Notes under the pieces: model-generated
The model's input: the letters and a program-made list of their open reading frames with translations, nothing else
What the model was told of the DNA's origin: nothing
Database searches by the model: none
Translations under genes and position numbers: made by a program
Source: Piscinibacter sp943370595
Lineage (GTDB): Bacteria; Pseudomonadota; Gammaproteobacteria; Burkholderiales; Burkholderiaceae_C
Direction: 5' to 3'
NCBI GenBank assembly: GCA_943370595.1
Contig: CALRRO020000001.1
Location: 620,001-684,000, forward strand
Length of the DNA stretch: 64,000 nt
Shown here: positions 8,105-15,904 of the stretch, in pieces
Position numbering within the stretch: position 1 is the first letter of the stretch
Layout: the number at the start of each line of letters is the position of its first letter

Positions 8105-8730
8105 TCCGCGTGATGCTGGTCGACGACCATGCGCTGGTGCGCATGGGCTTTCGCATGCTGCTGGCCGATGCGCAGGTCGAGGTGGTCGCCGAGGTCGACA
8201 CCGGCGAGCAGGCCTGCACCGAGTACGCCCGCGTGCAGCCCGACGTGGTGGTGATGGACCTGTCGATGCCCGGCATGGGCGGGCTGGAGGCGGTGCGGCG
8301 CATCGTCGCGCAGGACCCGAAGGCGCGCATCCTGGCTTTGTCGGCCCACGAGGACATGGCCCATCCGCAGCGCGTGCTTCGCGCCGGCGCCCTCGGCTAC
8401 CTGACCAAGCGCAGCGCGCCGGATGCGCTGATCGCGGCGGTGACGGCGGTGTCGCGCAACGAGGCCTATGTCGACGCGCAGACCGCACGCGCGCTGGCGA
8501 TGGCGCAGGTCAAGGGCGACACCAGCCCGGCCGACATGCTCAGCGAGCGCGAGTTCTCGGTCTTCCTTCAACTCGCCCGCGGCCAGAGCGTCGCGCAGAT
8601 CGCCGAGAACCTGAAGCTCTCGCCCAGCACCGTGGGCACGCACCTGTACCACGTCAAGCAGAAGCTCGGTGCCAGCAACCAGTCGGAGCTGACGCTGGTG
8701 GCGCTGCAGTGGGGATTGATCCAGATCTGA
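8101..8730 (+). CDS. Response regulator, NarL/FixJ family (MoxX-like)
   Basis: A 209-residue DNA-binding response regulator. The receiver domain (1-120) has the acidic pair D8/D9, phosphoacceptor D53 (VVMDLSMPGMGG) and K at about 107 (YLTKRSAP). The C-terminal LuxR helix-turn-helix is LSEREFSVFLQLARGQSV followed by an IAENLKLSPSTVGTHLYHV segment. Partner of the kinase that overlaps it by ATGA. By analogy with MoxX/MxaX it may control PQQ or alcohol dehydrogenase genes, for example the divergent pqqA promoter, but no binding site could be identified. Confidence 0.88.
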   Translation: MIRVMLVDDHALVRMGFRMLLADAQVEVVAEVDTGEQACTEYARVQPDVVVMDLSMPGMGGLEAVRRIVAQDPKARILALSAHEDMAHPQRVLRAGALGYLTKRSAPDALIAAVTAVSRNEAYVDAQTARALAMAQVKGDTSPADMLSEREFSVFLQLARGQSVAQIAENLKLSPSTVGTHLYHVKQKLGASNQSELTLVALQWGLIQI

Positions 8731-8786
8731 CACTTCTCTGGGGCGGTGAGGTCGTCGCGGGTCCATGCGTGCGGAGATCGGAGAGG

Positions 8787-9137
8787 CAGCGCGGTGGCCG
8801 GGCCCGTGTTCTCCGGCCCACGCTCGCGGGCGGCCACCGAGCACGGCCGCCCGGGGCCTCTTCAACACCATCTCTTCGCGCCACCGCCTGGGCAACCGCG
8901 AATGGGGCCTGCGCCCCCGGGCCCAACCACCCCCCTGCCGCTGCGCTCGTGGGGCGTGTCGATGTAGACCTCGGTGCCGGTCGGGGTGGGTGGTTCGGGT
9001 GTGCGAGCGCAGGCCCCATTCGCGGTCGCCCTGGCGCTGAAGTGAAGACTCGGTGTTGATGAGGTGACGACAGCAGGCCTCGGTGGCTGCCCGCGAGCGT
9101 GGGCCGTAGAGCGCACACCCGGACCACCCGCCGTGCG
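8787..9137. repeat. Diverged inverted pair of a ~150-bp element
   Basis: This part of the 551-bp gap between the response regulator and the M48 gene holds no convincing gene. Two arms match in inverted orientation: about 8787-8934 and 8985-9137, with about 50 bp between them. Perfect blocks include 17 bp GGCCCACGCTCGCGGGC (8815-8831 with the complement at 9089-9105), GCCACCGAG (8833-8841 / 9079-9087) and a 20-bp block beginning ACCGCGAATGGGG (8895-8914 / 9007-9026); the rest has diverged by substitutions and small indels. It could be a foldback/MITE-like element or two decayed insertions. No terminal target duplication or transposase was recognised. Confidence 0.75.
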
Positions 9138-9213
9138 CCACCGGCGGCATGAAGTCCGCCACAACGACCGCTCAAGGTCGTTCAATGTTAGTGATCCGGG
9201 TTAACCCTAGTTC

Positions 9214-9229
9214 TGGCACGCTTGTTGCG
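9214..9229 (+). promoter_or_regulatory. Sigma-54 promoter (-24/-12)
   Basis: TGGCACG-CTTG-TTGCG matches the sigma-54 consensus TGGCACG-N4-TTGCW except for the last base, with the correct GG-to-GC spacing. Predicted transcription start is near 9240, about 42 bp before the start codon of the M48 peptidase gene. An upstream activator site is expected but was not identified; the inverted repeat lies just upstream. Confidence 0.75.
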
Positions 9230-9281
9230 GTGCAGCACGTCGTAGGCAGCCGAAGCCTGGCTTGCCCCACGGAGGTGCAAC

Positions 9282-9929
9282 ATGCGGTGGTTCCAGCTGA
9301 CACTTCTCGGCCTTGCGCTCGCCGGATCGGCACGCGCCGAGGACATCGTCGACGTGTTGCGTCGCTCGCAGCAGATGCGGCTGGACGCGATGCCGCTGGC
9401 GGCCGACGGCCCGCGGGTCGAGACCGTGCGCCGCAGCTTCGCCCAGCTGCGCGAGGCGCTGCCGGCCGACGTGGTGGCAGAACTGCGTGTGGTCAGCGGC
9501 GGCACCTTGGCCGAAACACTGCATGGTCGCATCGTGGTGGCCAACGAATCGCTGGCGGATCTGCCAGAAGGCGCGCGCCTGTTCGTGCTGGCGCACGAAC
9601 TCGGCCACGTCGCCAGCGATCACTGGCAGCAAATGGGTGCGGTGTACCGCCACTGGGTGCCCGGCGAGGTGACGCCGCAGACCACCGACCCGGTGGCGAA
9701 TCAACTCGGACGCGAAGCCTCGGCGACCTCGCACCGCCAGGAATTCGAGGCCGATGCCTATGCGTCGCGCGTGCTGCGTGCGATGGGACGCCCGCCGCAG
9801 GACAGCTTCGCGGTGTTCATGAGCACGATGCTGCAGCAGGACACCGCCACGCACCCGGGCACGCGCAAGCGCATCGCCTCGCTGCGCGCCGCCCAGGCCG
9901 GACTGCGCTCAGGCAACGACGCGGAATGA
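9282..9929 (+). CDS. Secreted M48-type zinc metalloprotease
   Basis: A 215-residue exported protease with a signal peptide (MRWFQLTLLGLALAGSARA). The zinc site is HELGH (near 105-109: FVLAHELGHVASDHW), and the third ligand is a Glu in EFEADAYASRVL. A C-terminal HPGTRKRIASL matches the 'H-P-x-x-x-x-R' end of the M48 core. It is shorter than BepA-type enzymes and lacks TPR repeats. The gene is alone on its strand behind a sigma-54 promoter, which suggests nutrient- or stress-controlled expression. Its last 21 bp overlap the 3' end of the convergent chemoreceptor gene. Confidence 0.82.
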   Translation: MRWFQLTLLGLALAGSARAEDIVDVLRRSQQMRLDAMPLAADGPRVETVRRSFAQLREALPADVVAELRVVSGGTLAETLHGRIVVANESLADLPEGARLFVLAHELGHVASDHWQQMGAVYRHWVPGEVTPQTTDPVANQLGREASATSHRQEFEADAYASRVLRAMGRPPQDSFAVFMSTMLQQDTATHPGTRKRIASLRAAQAGLRSGNDAE

Positions 9930-11012
9930 GCCCATCGACTCGTTGAGCCGGCCGGCCTGACCGTTCAGCGACTGGGCAGCAGCGGCCAGTTCCTCGACCA
10001 GCGCAGCGTTCTGCTGCGTCATCGTGTCGATCTGCGCGACTGCCTGGTTGATCTCGGCGATGCCGCTGCTCTGCGATTCGCCGGCGTCGGCGATCTCGCC
10101 GATCAGCGTCGACACACGCTTCACGCTGTCGAGGATCTCCTGCATCGTGCGGCCGGCGTCGTCGACCAGCTTGGAGCCGGCATCGACCTTGGCGGCCGAG
10201 TCGCCGATCAGCGTCTTGATCTCGCGCGCCGCCGTCGAGCTGCGCTGCGCCAGCGCACGCACCTCGGAGGCCACCACCGCGAAGCCGCGGCCGTGCTCAC
10301 CGGCACGGGCCGCTTCCACCGCGGCGTTCAGCGCCAGGATGTTGGTCTGGAAGGCAATGCCGTCGATCGTGCCGACGATCTCGCCGATGCGGGTGGCACT
10401 CGCATTGATCTCGCCCATGCGCGAGACCACGTCCTGCATGGTCTGAGCGCCACGGCCGGCAACGCTGCTCGACTGCGACACCTCTTCGCGTGCCTTGTGG
10501 GTGTTCTCGGCGTTGTGACGCACCGACTGCGCGAGTTGCTGCATCGAGCTGGCCGTCTGCTGCAGTGCGCTGGCCTGGCTCTCGGTGCGCGAGGACAGGT
10601 CGATGTTGCCCGAGGCGATCTCCGACGAGGCACTGTTCACGCTCTCGGCGGTCTGCCGCACTTCCAGCACCATCTTGCGCAGCTTCTTGCGCATGCCGTT
10701 GAGCTCGGCGCGCAGCCAGGAGATTTCGTCCTTGCCAGGCGACTCGATCTTGGTTTCCAGGTCGCCGCCAGCGATGCGGATCACCGCATCGATGGTCGAT
10801 TCGACCGACTCCTTGATGCTCGATCGGATCAGCCAGCCGACCACCAGCGCCGTGACGCAACCCGCGCCGGCGGCCAGGCCGATCGCCGTGGCGGCAGCGC
10901 CACTGGGCAGGGCCGACACGGCAGCAACACCGAGGCCGACGCACCAGGCACCCATCAGCGAGAAGCCGAACACCACCCGGCGCACCAGGCTGATCTTGCG
11001 AATCCATTCCAT
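9909..11012 (-). CDS. Methyl-accepting chemotaxis protein without periplasmic domain
   Basis: A 367-residue chemoreceptor. Two membrane segments lie almost back to back (about 13-35 and 40-62), leaving no periplasmic sensor domain. A HAMP-like region (70-125) and a long coiled-coil signalling domain follow, with the conserved hairpin tip IDGIAFQTNILALNAAVEAA followed by RAGEHGRGFAVVASEVR. It may sense a cytoplasmic or membrane/energy signal, as Aer-type or HAMP-only receptors do. Start chosen at 11012 because AGGAG lies eight bases upstream; a longer in-frame start at 11150 adds a non-family N-terminus. A sigma-28-type promoter precedes it. No other chemotaxis gene is in the window. Confidence 0.9.
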   Translation of the reverse strand: MEWIRKISLVRRVVFGFSLMGAWCVGLGVAAVSALPSGAAATAIGLAAGAGCVTALVVGWLIRSSIKESVESTIDAVIRIAGGDLETKIESPGKDEISWLRAELNGMRKKLRKMVLEVRQTAESVNSASSEIASGNIDLSSRTESQASALQQTASSMQQLAQSVRHNAENTHKAREEVSQSSSVAGRGAQTMQDVVSRMGEINASATRIGEIVGTIDGIAFQTNILALNAAVEAARAGEHGRGFAVVASEVRALAQRSSTAAREIKTLIGDSAAKVDAGSKLVDDAGRTMQEILDSVKRVSTLIGEIADAGESQSSGIAEINQAVAQIDTMTQQNAALVEELAAAAQSLNGQAGRLNESMGSFRVVA

Positions 11013-11057
11013 GTCGATGTCTCCTGTCCCCGGAGTCTGTCTCGGGACTGAAGCGGC

Positions 11058-11084
11058 TATCGACAGAAATGACGCTCGACTTGA
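11058..11084 (-). promoter_or_regulatory. Sigma-28 (FliA)-type promoter
   Basis: On the minus strand, TCAAG (11084-11080), a 15-nt spacer and GTCGATA (11064-11058) match the flagellar/chemotaxis sigma-28 consensus TCAAG-N15-GCCGATA with one mismatch. It ends 45 bp before the chemoreceptor start codon, which agrees with control of that gene by the motility regulon. Confidence 0.65.
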
Positions 11085-11103
11085 GTGCAATCCTGCGCCG
11101 GGA

Positions 11104-11763
11104 TCACAGCACCTCGATGATGGGCCAGCCTGCGGTGCGGCATCGTTCACGCAGGCGGGTGTCCGGGCGCACCGCCACGGGGTTCGTGACGCACTGCAGC
11201 AGAGGCAGGTCGCTGGCCGAGTCGGAGTAGAACCAGGACGCCTCGAACGCCTCGAGCGGCGGCAGGCCGTGGGCGGACAACCAGGCGCCCACCCGCGTCG
11301 GCTTGTGCTCGCGGTAGCAAGGCAGGCCGTCGATCTCGCCGCCCGGGCGCCCGTCGACCATCACCGATTCGGTGGCCACCAGGTGCTCGACACCGAAGCC
11401 CCGCGCGAACGGCTCGGCCACCCAGCGCGAGGTGGCGGTGACGATCGCGCACAGGTCGCCGCGCTCGCGGTGACCCGCCACCAGCGCATGCGCCGCCGGC
11501 GTCAGGCGCGCAACCATGGCCTGCGCGAACTGCTCACGCCAGTGCTGCAACTGCGCCGGCGCGAAAGCCGCCAGCGGCGTCATGCTGGCGCGGTGCATCG
11601 CATGGATGTCCAGCGTGCCGGCCACGTACTGGTGGCAGAAGTCGAGGTAGCGCTGTTCGGCGCTCGCATCGAACACGCCGAGTTCGACCAGATGCCGGGT
11701 CCAGGCCATGCCGCTGTCGAAACCGATCAGCGTGTGGTCGAGGTCGAACAGCGCCAGCTTCAT
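11104..11763 (-). CDS. HAD-IB family hydrolase (SerB-like phosphatase)
   Basis: A 219-residue HAD phosphatase. Motif I is FDLDHTL (D7, D9), followed by a C1-type helical cap (HLVELGVFD... and YVAGTLDIH), motif II IVTATS near residue 103, the Lys of motif III in REHKPTR, and motif IV in YSDSASDLPLL. This subfamily often dephosphorylates phosphoserine, homoserine phosphate or histidinol phosphate; the substrate here is unknown. The start codon overlaps the pabBC stop by ATGA, and it is the last gene of the fhc-fae2-pabBC operon. A phosphatase of the pterin pathway is one possibility, but there is no direct evidence. Confidence 0.83.
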   Translation of the reverse strand: MKLALFDLDHTLIGFDSGMAWTRHLVELGVFDASAEQRYLDFCHQYVAGTLDIHAMHRASMTPLAAFAPAQLQHWREQFAQAMVARLTPAAHALVAGHRERGDLCAIVTATSRWVAEPFARGFGVEHLVATESVMVDGRPGGEIDGLPCYREHKPTRVGAWLSAHGLPPLEAFEASWFYSDSASDLPLLQCVTNPVAVRPDTRLRERCRTAGWPIIEVL

Positions 11764-13613
11764 GGCGCCGTTTCCGCACCGAGCAGCCGCGCAGGCAGCA
11801 CGCCGCGCAGCGCGTTGCAGACGACGATGGCCTCGGCCCGCGCCAGGTCGTCGGCGGCCAGGCGGCGCTCGGTGGCGCCGAAGGCCGGGTCGTCGAGCAG
11901 CACGGCGCGCATCACCCCGGGCAGGGCCCCATCGGCCAGGGGTGGCGTGAACCAGCGCCCGCCGAGTTGCAGGAACACCGAGCTCCGGCCGCCTTCGACG
12001 AGCCAGCCGGTGTCGCTGAATAACAGGCTGTCGAAGGCGCCTTGCTGCTCCGCGTCGCGCACGCCGGCGTCGTAGCGGTCGCGGCGGGTGGTCTTGTGGG
12101 CAGCCAGCGGGTCGGCGTCGGGCAGCCGCTGCGTCGCGATGCACAGGGTCACCGGGCCGGGTGGCAGCGGCGCCAGCGCGGCCTGCGTCAGCGTGAGGCG
12201 GCCGTCGTGCGCGAGCGCGAGGCGCAGGCGCCGGTCTGTCGCGTGGCCGGGCTCGCGGGCCGCCGACTCGAGCCGCGCGCGGGCGGCATCGACGTCGAGC
12301 GTGAAGCCCAGCACCTGCGCGCTGCGCTGCAGCCGCTCGAGATGCCGCACCAGCCGCGGCAGCTCACCGCCAGCTGTGCAGAGCACCGTCTCGAACAGCT
12401 CGAAGCCCGGGTCGAGCCCGGTGAGGAAGCGCGCCTTCAAGCGGCATTCGTCGAACTCGTCGTCGGCCACGCTGTCCTTCACGATGCCGGCGCCGACACC
12501 GAGCCGCAACGGCCGCAGGCCGCGCTGCACCGGCGCGAGCGTCAGCGTGCGGATGGCCACCGACAGGCAGAAGTCGCCGAGGCGTTCGCCCTCGCGTGGC
12601 GCATCGACCCAGCCGATCGCGCCGCAGTACAGCCCGCGCGGCGCGCTCTCCAGGCCGGCGATCAACTGCATGGTGTGGTGCTTGGGCGCGCCGGTGATCG
12701 AACCGCAGGGATAGATCGCGCGCAGCAGGCCGGGCATGCCGACCTCCGGGCGCAGCCGCGCCTGCACCGTCGAAGTCATCTGGAACACCGTCGAGTAGGG
12801 CTCGATGGCGAACAGCTCCGGCACCTTGACCGAGCCGATCTCGGCGACGCGGCCGAGGTCGTTGCGCAGCAGGTCGACGATCATCAGGTTCTCGGCGCGG
12901 TTCTTGGTGTCCAGCGAGAGCAAACGCGCGGTCTCGCTGTCGCCCTCGGGCGCGGCGTAGCGCGATGCCGTGCCCTTCATCGGGCGCGCGGTGACGAGGC
13001 CGTGCTCGCCACGCACGAACAGCTCTGGCGAGCACGACAGCACATGCGTCGCCTCGCCGCCCTCGGGCAGCACGACGTAGGCGCCATAGGCCACCGGCTG
13101 GCGCTGGCGCAGCGCGCGGTACAGCGCCAGCGGCGAACCGAAGGCCTGGCCGTGCAGGCGGTAGGTGTAGTTGACCTGGTAGGTCTCGCCGGCGGCGATG
13201 GCCTCGTGGATGCGCGCGATCGAGTCGGTGAACTGCGCGCGGTCGACGCTGGCGCGCAAGTCCATCGTGCCGGCCGGGCCGTCGCGATCGGGCTGCGCAT
13301 CGAGCCAGCGTGTGGCCGCCTCGCGCGAGAGCTTCTCGCAGCGTTCGAACATCAGCAGGCGCAGCACGCCTTGCGCGTCGTCGGGCAGCCGGTCATGGCC
13401 AGCCTTCAGCAGCCGCGCGCCCCATTCGTAGTCGATCAACAGCAGCGCGTGGTGACCGGCACGCTGATCGGCCTCGACCGCGGCCCAGATCTCGTCGAGC
13501 CGGGCCGGGTCGTCGCAGCGGTGTTCGCGCAGGAATCCGGTGTAGAGCCGGCTGGTGGGGTTCGCTTCGCTCGCGTGACGGTCGTCGAGCAGCGCGACGA
13601 CGGTCGTGTTCAT
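11760..13613 (-). CDS. pabBC: Aminodeoxychorismate synthase I / lyase fusion (PabB-PabC)
   Basis: A 617-residue fusion that makes 4-aminobenzoate. Residues about 1-350 are the chorismate-binding PabB part (YQVNYTYRLHG, FVRGEHGLVTARPMKGT, NLMIVDLLRNDLG, GSITGAPKHHTM). Residues about 370-617 are the PLP-dependent lyase PabC part (ending in the CNALRGVLPARLL region). Such fusions occur in proteobacteria. A GTG at 13616 directly precedes the chosen ATG; the upstream Fae paralogue stops at 13624. Its presence inside the fhc operon makes sense because 4-aminobenzoate is the arylamine substrate for RFAP synthase (34032-35114) in H4MPT biosynthesis, as well as for folate. Confidence 0.93.
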   Translation of the reverse strand: MNTTVVALLDDRHASEANPTSRLYTGFLREHRCDDPARLDEIWAAVEADQRAGHHALLLIDYEWGARLLKAGHDRLPDDAQGVLRLLMFERCEKLSREAATRWLDAQPDRDGPAGTMDLRASVDRAQFTDSIARIHEAIAAGETYQVNYTYRLHGQAFGSPLALYRALRQRQPVAYGAYVVLPEGGEATHVLSCSPELFVRGEHGLVTARPMKGTASRYAAPEGDSETARLLSLDTKNRAENLMIVDLLRNDLGRVAEIGSVKVPELFAIEPYSTVFQMTSTVQARLRPEVGMPGLLRAIYPCGSITGAPKHHTMQLIAGLESAPRGLYCGAIGWVDAPREGERLGDFCLSVAIRTLTLAPVQRGLRPLRLGVGAGIVKDSVADDEFDECRLKARFLTGLDPGFELFETVLCTAGGELPRLVRHLERLQRSAQVLGFTLDVDAARARLESAAREPGHATDRRLRLALAHDGRLTLTQAALAPLPPGPVTLCIATQRLPDADPLAAHKTTRRDRYDAGVRDAEQQGAFDSLLFSDTGWLVEGGRSSVFLQLGGRWFTPPLADGALPGVMRAVLLDDPAFGATERRLAADDLARAEAIVVCNALRGVLPARLLGAETAP

Positions 13614-13623
13614 CACAGCTTGG

Positions 13624-14157
13624 TCAGGACCAGTCGTCCATGTCGTGCTTGATCTTGTGGCGGTTCGAGATCAGTTCCTCGATCGACGGCTCGTTGTTCA
13701 GCGCCCGCTTGATGGCCAGCTTGGTGGCCTCGTAGTTGGTGCGGTACATGTCCTTCTTGTCGAGGTTCGGATCCTTCGCGCAGCGCGGGTCGATCCACAC
13801 CAGGCTGATGATGCACAGCTCGTTGGCCAGCGACTTGGGGATCACGCCCTCGATCACGCTGTCGATCACCGCGTCGGCCGTGGCGCTCTGCACCACGCCG
13901 CCGAACAGGTCGATGTTGGCCACGTCCTTCAGCGTCACCTTGGGCACGGTGATGGTGGCGGGGCGGACCAGCTGGTTGCAGGCGCGGATCGCGAACATCG
14001 CGGTGTGGCCCTTGCTCTGCGCCATCATGTTGGCGAAGGCTTGGCCGACCGGGCCGCTGGTGCGGCCGATCAGGATCTCGGGCATCGCGTCGGTGAACTG
14101 GCCTTCGGCGGCCAGCACGGTCGCCTCGCCGGCGTGGAAGAGGTAGTCGTTACTCAT
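13624..14157 (-). CDS. Formaldehyde-activating enzyme paralogue lacking the active-site His
   Basis: A 177-residue Fae-family protein in the fhc operon, 29 bp after fhcC. It aligns with the true Fae at 28493-29002 along its length (GEATVLAAEGQF and ILIGRTSGPVGQAFANMM against GESLVGDGNEVAHIDLIIG and GSAAESAFANAL). The catalytic His of Fae, in the VAHIDLIIG segment, is replaced here by a DAMPEILIG stretch one residue longer. Known Fae paralogues (fae2/fae3 of methylobacteria) have no assigned role; catalytic activity of this one seems unlikely, and a binding, sensing or regulatory role is possible. Start ATG at 14157 gives full family length. Confidence 0.88.
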   Translation of the reverse strand: MSNDYLFHAGEATVLAAEGQFTDAMPEILIGRTSGPVGQAFANMMAQSKGHTAMFAIRACNQLVRPATITVPKVTLKDVANIDLFGGVVQSATADAVIDSVIEGVIPKSLANELCIISLVWIDPRCAKDPNLDKKDMYRTNYEATKLAIKRALNNEPSIEELISNRHKIKHDMDDWS

Positions 14158-14186
14158 GGTTCGGGGATGAAGAGAGAGGAAAGGAT

Positions 14187-14996
14187 TCAGCGCACGACGA
14201 TCAGCTCGCCCTTGCCGCCGGCGGCCACGTCGCCGAGGTGGCGAACGATGCCGCGCGAGGCCAGCGATCCGAACGCGCCGCCGTGCCGCGCCAGATCGCG
14301 CGACAGCAGTTGCCAGAATACAGGCGCGCCGGCCACCGCGGGCACGAAGGTGGCAGAGACCTCGGGCGCCGGACCGGCAAAGACGATGCTGCCGCGGCGC
14401 ATGCCGTAGCCCACGTGGACACCGGCGCGGCCGGCCAGCCCGATGGTGCCGGCCACCAGGCGCGAAGCGAGGAAGTCGCCGGCATCGCCGAACACCAGTG
14501 CCGTGCCACGGCGCATGCGGTCGGCGAAGCGCGCGCCGGCGTTGCCGCGCACGAGCAGCGTGCCGCCGCGCATGCCGTCCATGCTGCCGGGCAGCGTGCT
14601 GGCGGCGAAGTCGCCGACGTTGCCGGCGATCTCCAGCGTGCCACCGGTCATCTCGCAGGCGGCGAGGTCACCGGCGCTGCCCTGCACGCTCAGCATGCCG
14701 GCTTTCATGCCGCCGCCGGCGTAGTCGCCGACGTGGCCTTCGGCGACCAGCGTGCCGCCGTCCATCTGCCAGCCGACGAAGTCGCAGCAGGACAGGTCGC
14801 CTTGCAGCACCAGCGTGTCGTCGCTGCGCGCGGCAACCTGGAAGAACTCGGCCAGCGGCTGCAGCGCATTGCCAAAGCCAATGGGCAGGCGTTCGACCTC
14901 GGCCACCGACAGCGCCGCCAGTGCCGACGGTGTGATGCCGCGCAGGTCCAGCCGCAGGGGCACCGGTGCCTTCAGCGACAAGGTGAAGCCGCTCAT
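14187..14996 (-). CDS. fhcC: FhcC, formyltransferase/hydrolase complex subunit C
   Basis: A 269-residue homologue of formylmethanofuran dehydrogenase subunit C (FwdC/FmdC). It consists mainly of glycine-rich beta-helix repeats of the GGTLxVxGxxGD type (for example GGTLVAEGHVGDYAGGGM and GGTLEIAGNVGDFAAST). In methylotrophs the FhcABCD complex transfers the formyl group from H4MPT to methylofuran and hydrolyses it to formate. The start overlaps the fhcD stop by ATGA. Order fhcB-A-D-C matches other methylotrophic proteobacteria. Confidence 0.95.
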   Translation of the reverse strand: MSGFTLSLKAPVPLRLDLRGITPSALAALSVAEVERLPIGFGNALQPLAEFFQVAARSDDTLVLQGDLSCCDFVGWQMDGGTLVAEGHVGDYAGGGMKAGMLSVQGSAGDLAACEMTGGTLEIAGNVGDFAASTLPGSMDGMRGGTLLVRGNAGARFADRMRRGTALVFGDAGDFLASRLVAGTIGLAGRAGVHVGYGMRRGSIVFAGPAPEVSATFVPAVAGAPVFWQLLSRDLARHGGAFGSLASRGIVRHLGDVAAGGKGELIVVR

Positions 14997-15904
14997 GCTG
15001 CGCCTCCGGCCATCAGCTTGTGCAGATGGAAGTGGAACGGCCCGAGCTTGCCGCCGTAGTTGCCTGCCGAGATGCGCAACAGCCCGCCCGCGGCGCCGAG
15101 TGCGATGCCGGCTTCCATGCCCACACGCATCGCCGCGCCGACATCGGCCTCGGTCAGCCCGTCGATGACGATCTCCATCACGCAGCGGGTCTCGCTCGTC
15201 AGTTCGGTCTTCTTTGCCAGGCCGACGAGGCTGGGGCAGAAGGCATCGTTGGTGGAGGCACCCAGCGCCGGGTACTTGCTGCCGACCTTGGAGCCCGATC
15301 GCACCACGCCCCCTGGGAACGGCATGATCACATTGGGCAGTGTCTTCATCGCAGCGACGGCCGCTTCGGCGGCGGCCAGTGCGGTGTCGGTGTCGCGCGC
15401 CAGCAGCAGCAGGTTGCCGCCGCCCACGCCCTTGACCACTGCGGTGGTCTCCTGCGCGACGAACTCGCCGTCCATCACCGGTACGCGCCAGTAACGCTTG
15501 CCGCCGATCATCTTGCTGGTCTGCCAGCCATCGCCGAAGAAGCGCAGGTTCTTGCCGAGCGCAACGGCCTCGCCTTCATCGATGCCAGCGTAGACGGCGG
15601 TCGTCGGGCAGGTCAGCACACATTGGCCGACACGCCGTTCGATCTGCTTGGCCAGTTCCTTGCCCGACATCGCGAAGATCAGCACCGCGATGCCGGGGCG
15701 GCCGTCGGGCGTCTCGCTCGCCGGGATCTCGCGCTCGATGCCGGCCTCGCAGCCGCAGGCGATCACCGAGGTGGCGAAGCCGGTGGCAGCCACCGCCGCG
15801 TGGCGCGCCCAGTCGATGTTGTGCGCGGTGATGACGAGGCGCGTGGCCTTCATCGGGAATGCCTCGGCGAAGGTCTCGTCGATGATCACGCCGTTGCGGT
15901 TCAT
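14993..15904 (-). CDS. fhcD: FhcD, formylmethanofuran:H4MPT formyltransferase
   Basis: A 303-residue Ftr homologue. Its N-terminus (MNRNGVIIDETFAEAF, then MKATRLVITA) and the FPGGVVRSGSKVGSKYPAL segment are characteristic of Ftr. It transfers the formyl group between formyl-H4MPT and methylofuran within the Fhc complex. It overlaps fhcA and fhcC by four bases each, so subunits are made in coupled fashion. Length equals the family norm (about 300). Confidence 0.96.
   Translation of the reverse strand: MNRNGVIIDETFAEAFPMKATRLVITAHNIDWARHAAVAATGFATSVIACGCEAGIEREIPASETPDGRPGIAVLIFAMSGKELAKQIERRVGQCVLTCPTTAVYAGIDEGEAVALGKNLRFFGDGWQTSKMIGGKRYWRVPVMDGEFVAQETTAVVKGVGGGNLLLLARDTDTALAAAEAAVAAMKTLPNVIMPFPGGVVRSGSKVGSKYPALGASTNDAFCPSLVGLAKKTELTSETRCVMEIVIDGLTEADVGAAMRVGMEAGIALGAAGGLLRISAGNYGGKLGPFHFHLHKLMAGGAA

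Noticed and set aside
8731..9281. Short overlapping frames in the gap after the response regulator
   Set aside because: They are explained by the inverted repeat: the same DNA read on both strands gives similar short peptides (RSRAATE, REWGLR) without start signals or family matches.
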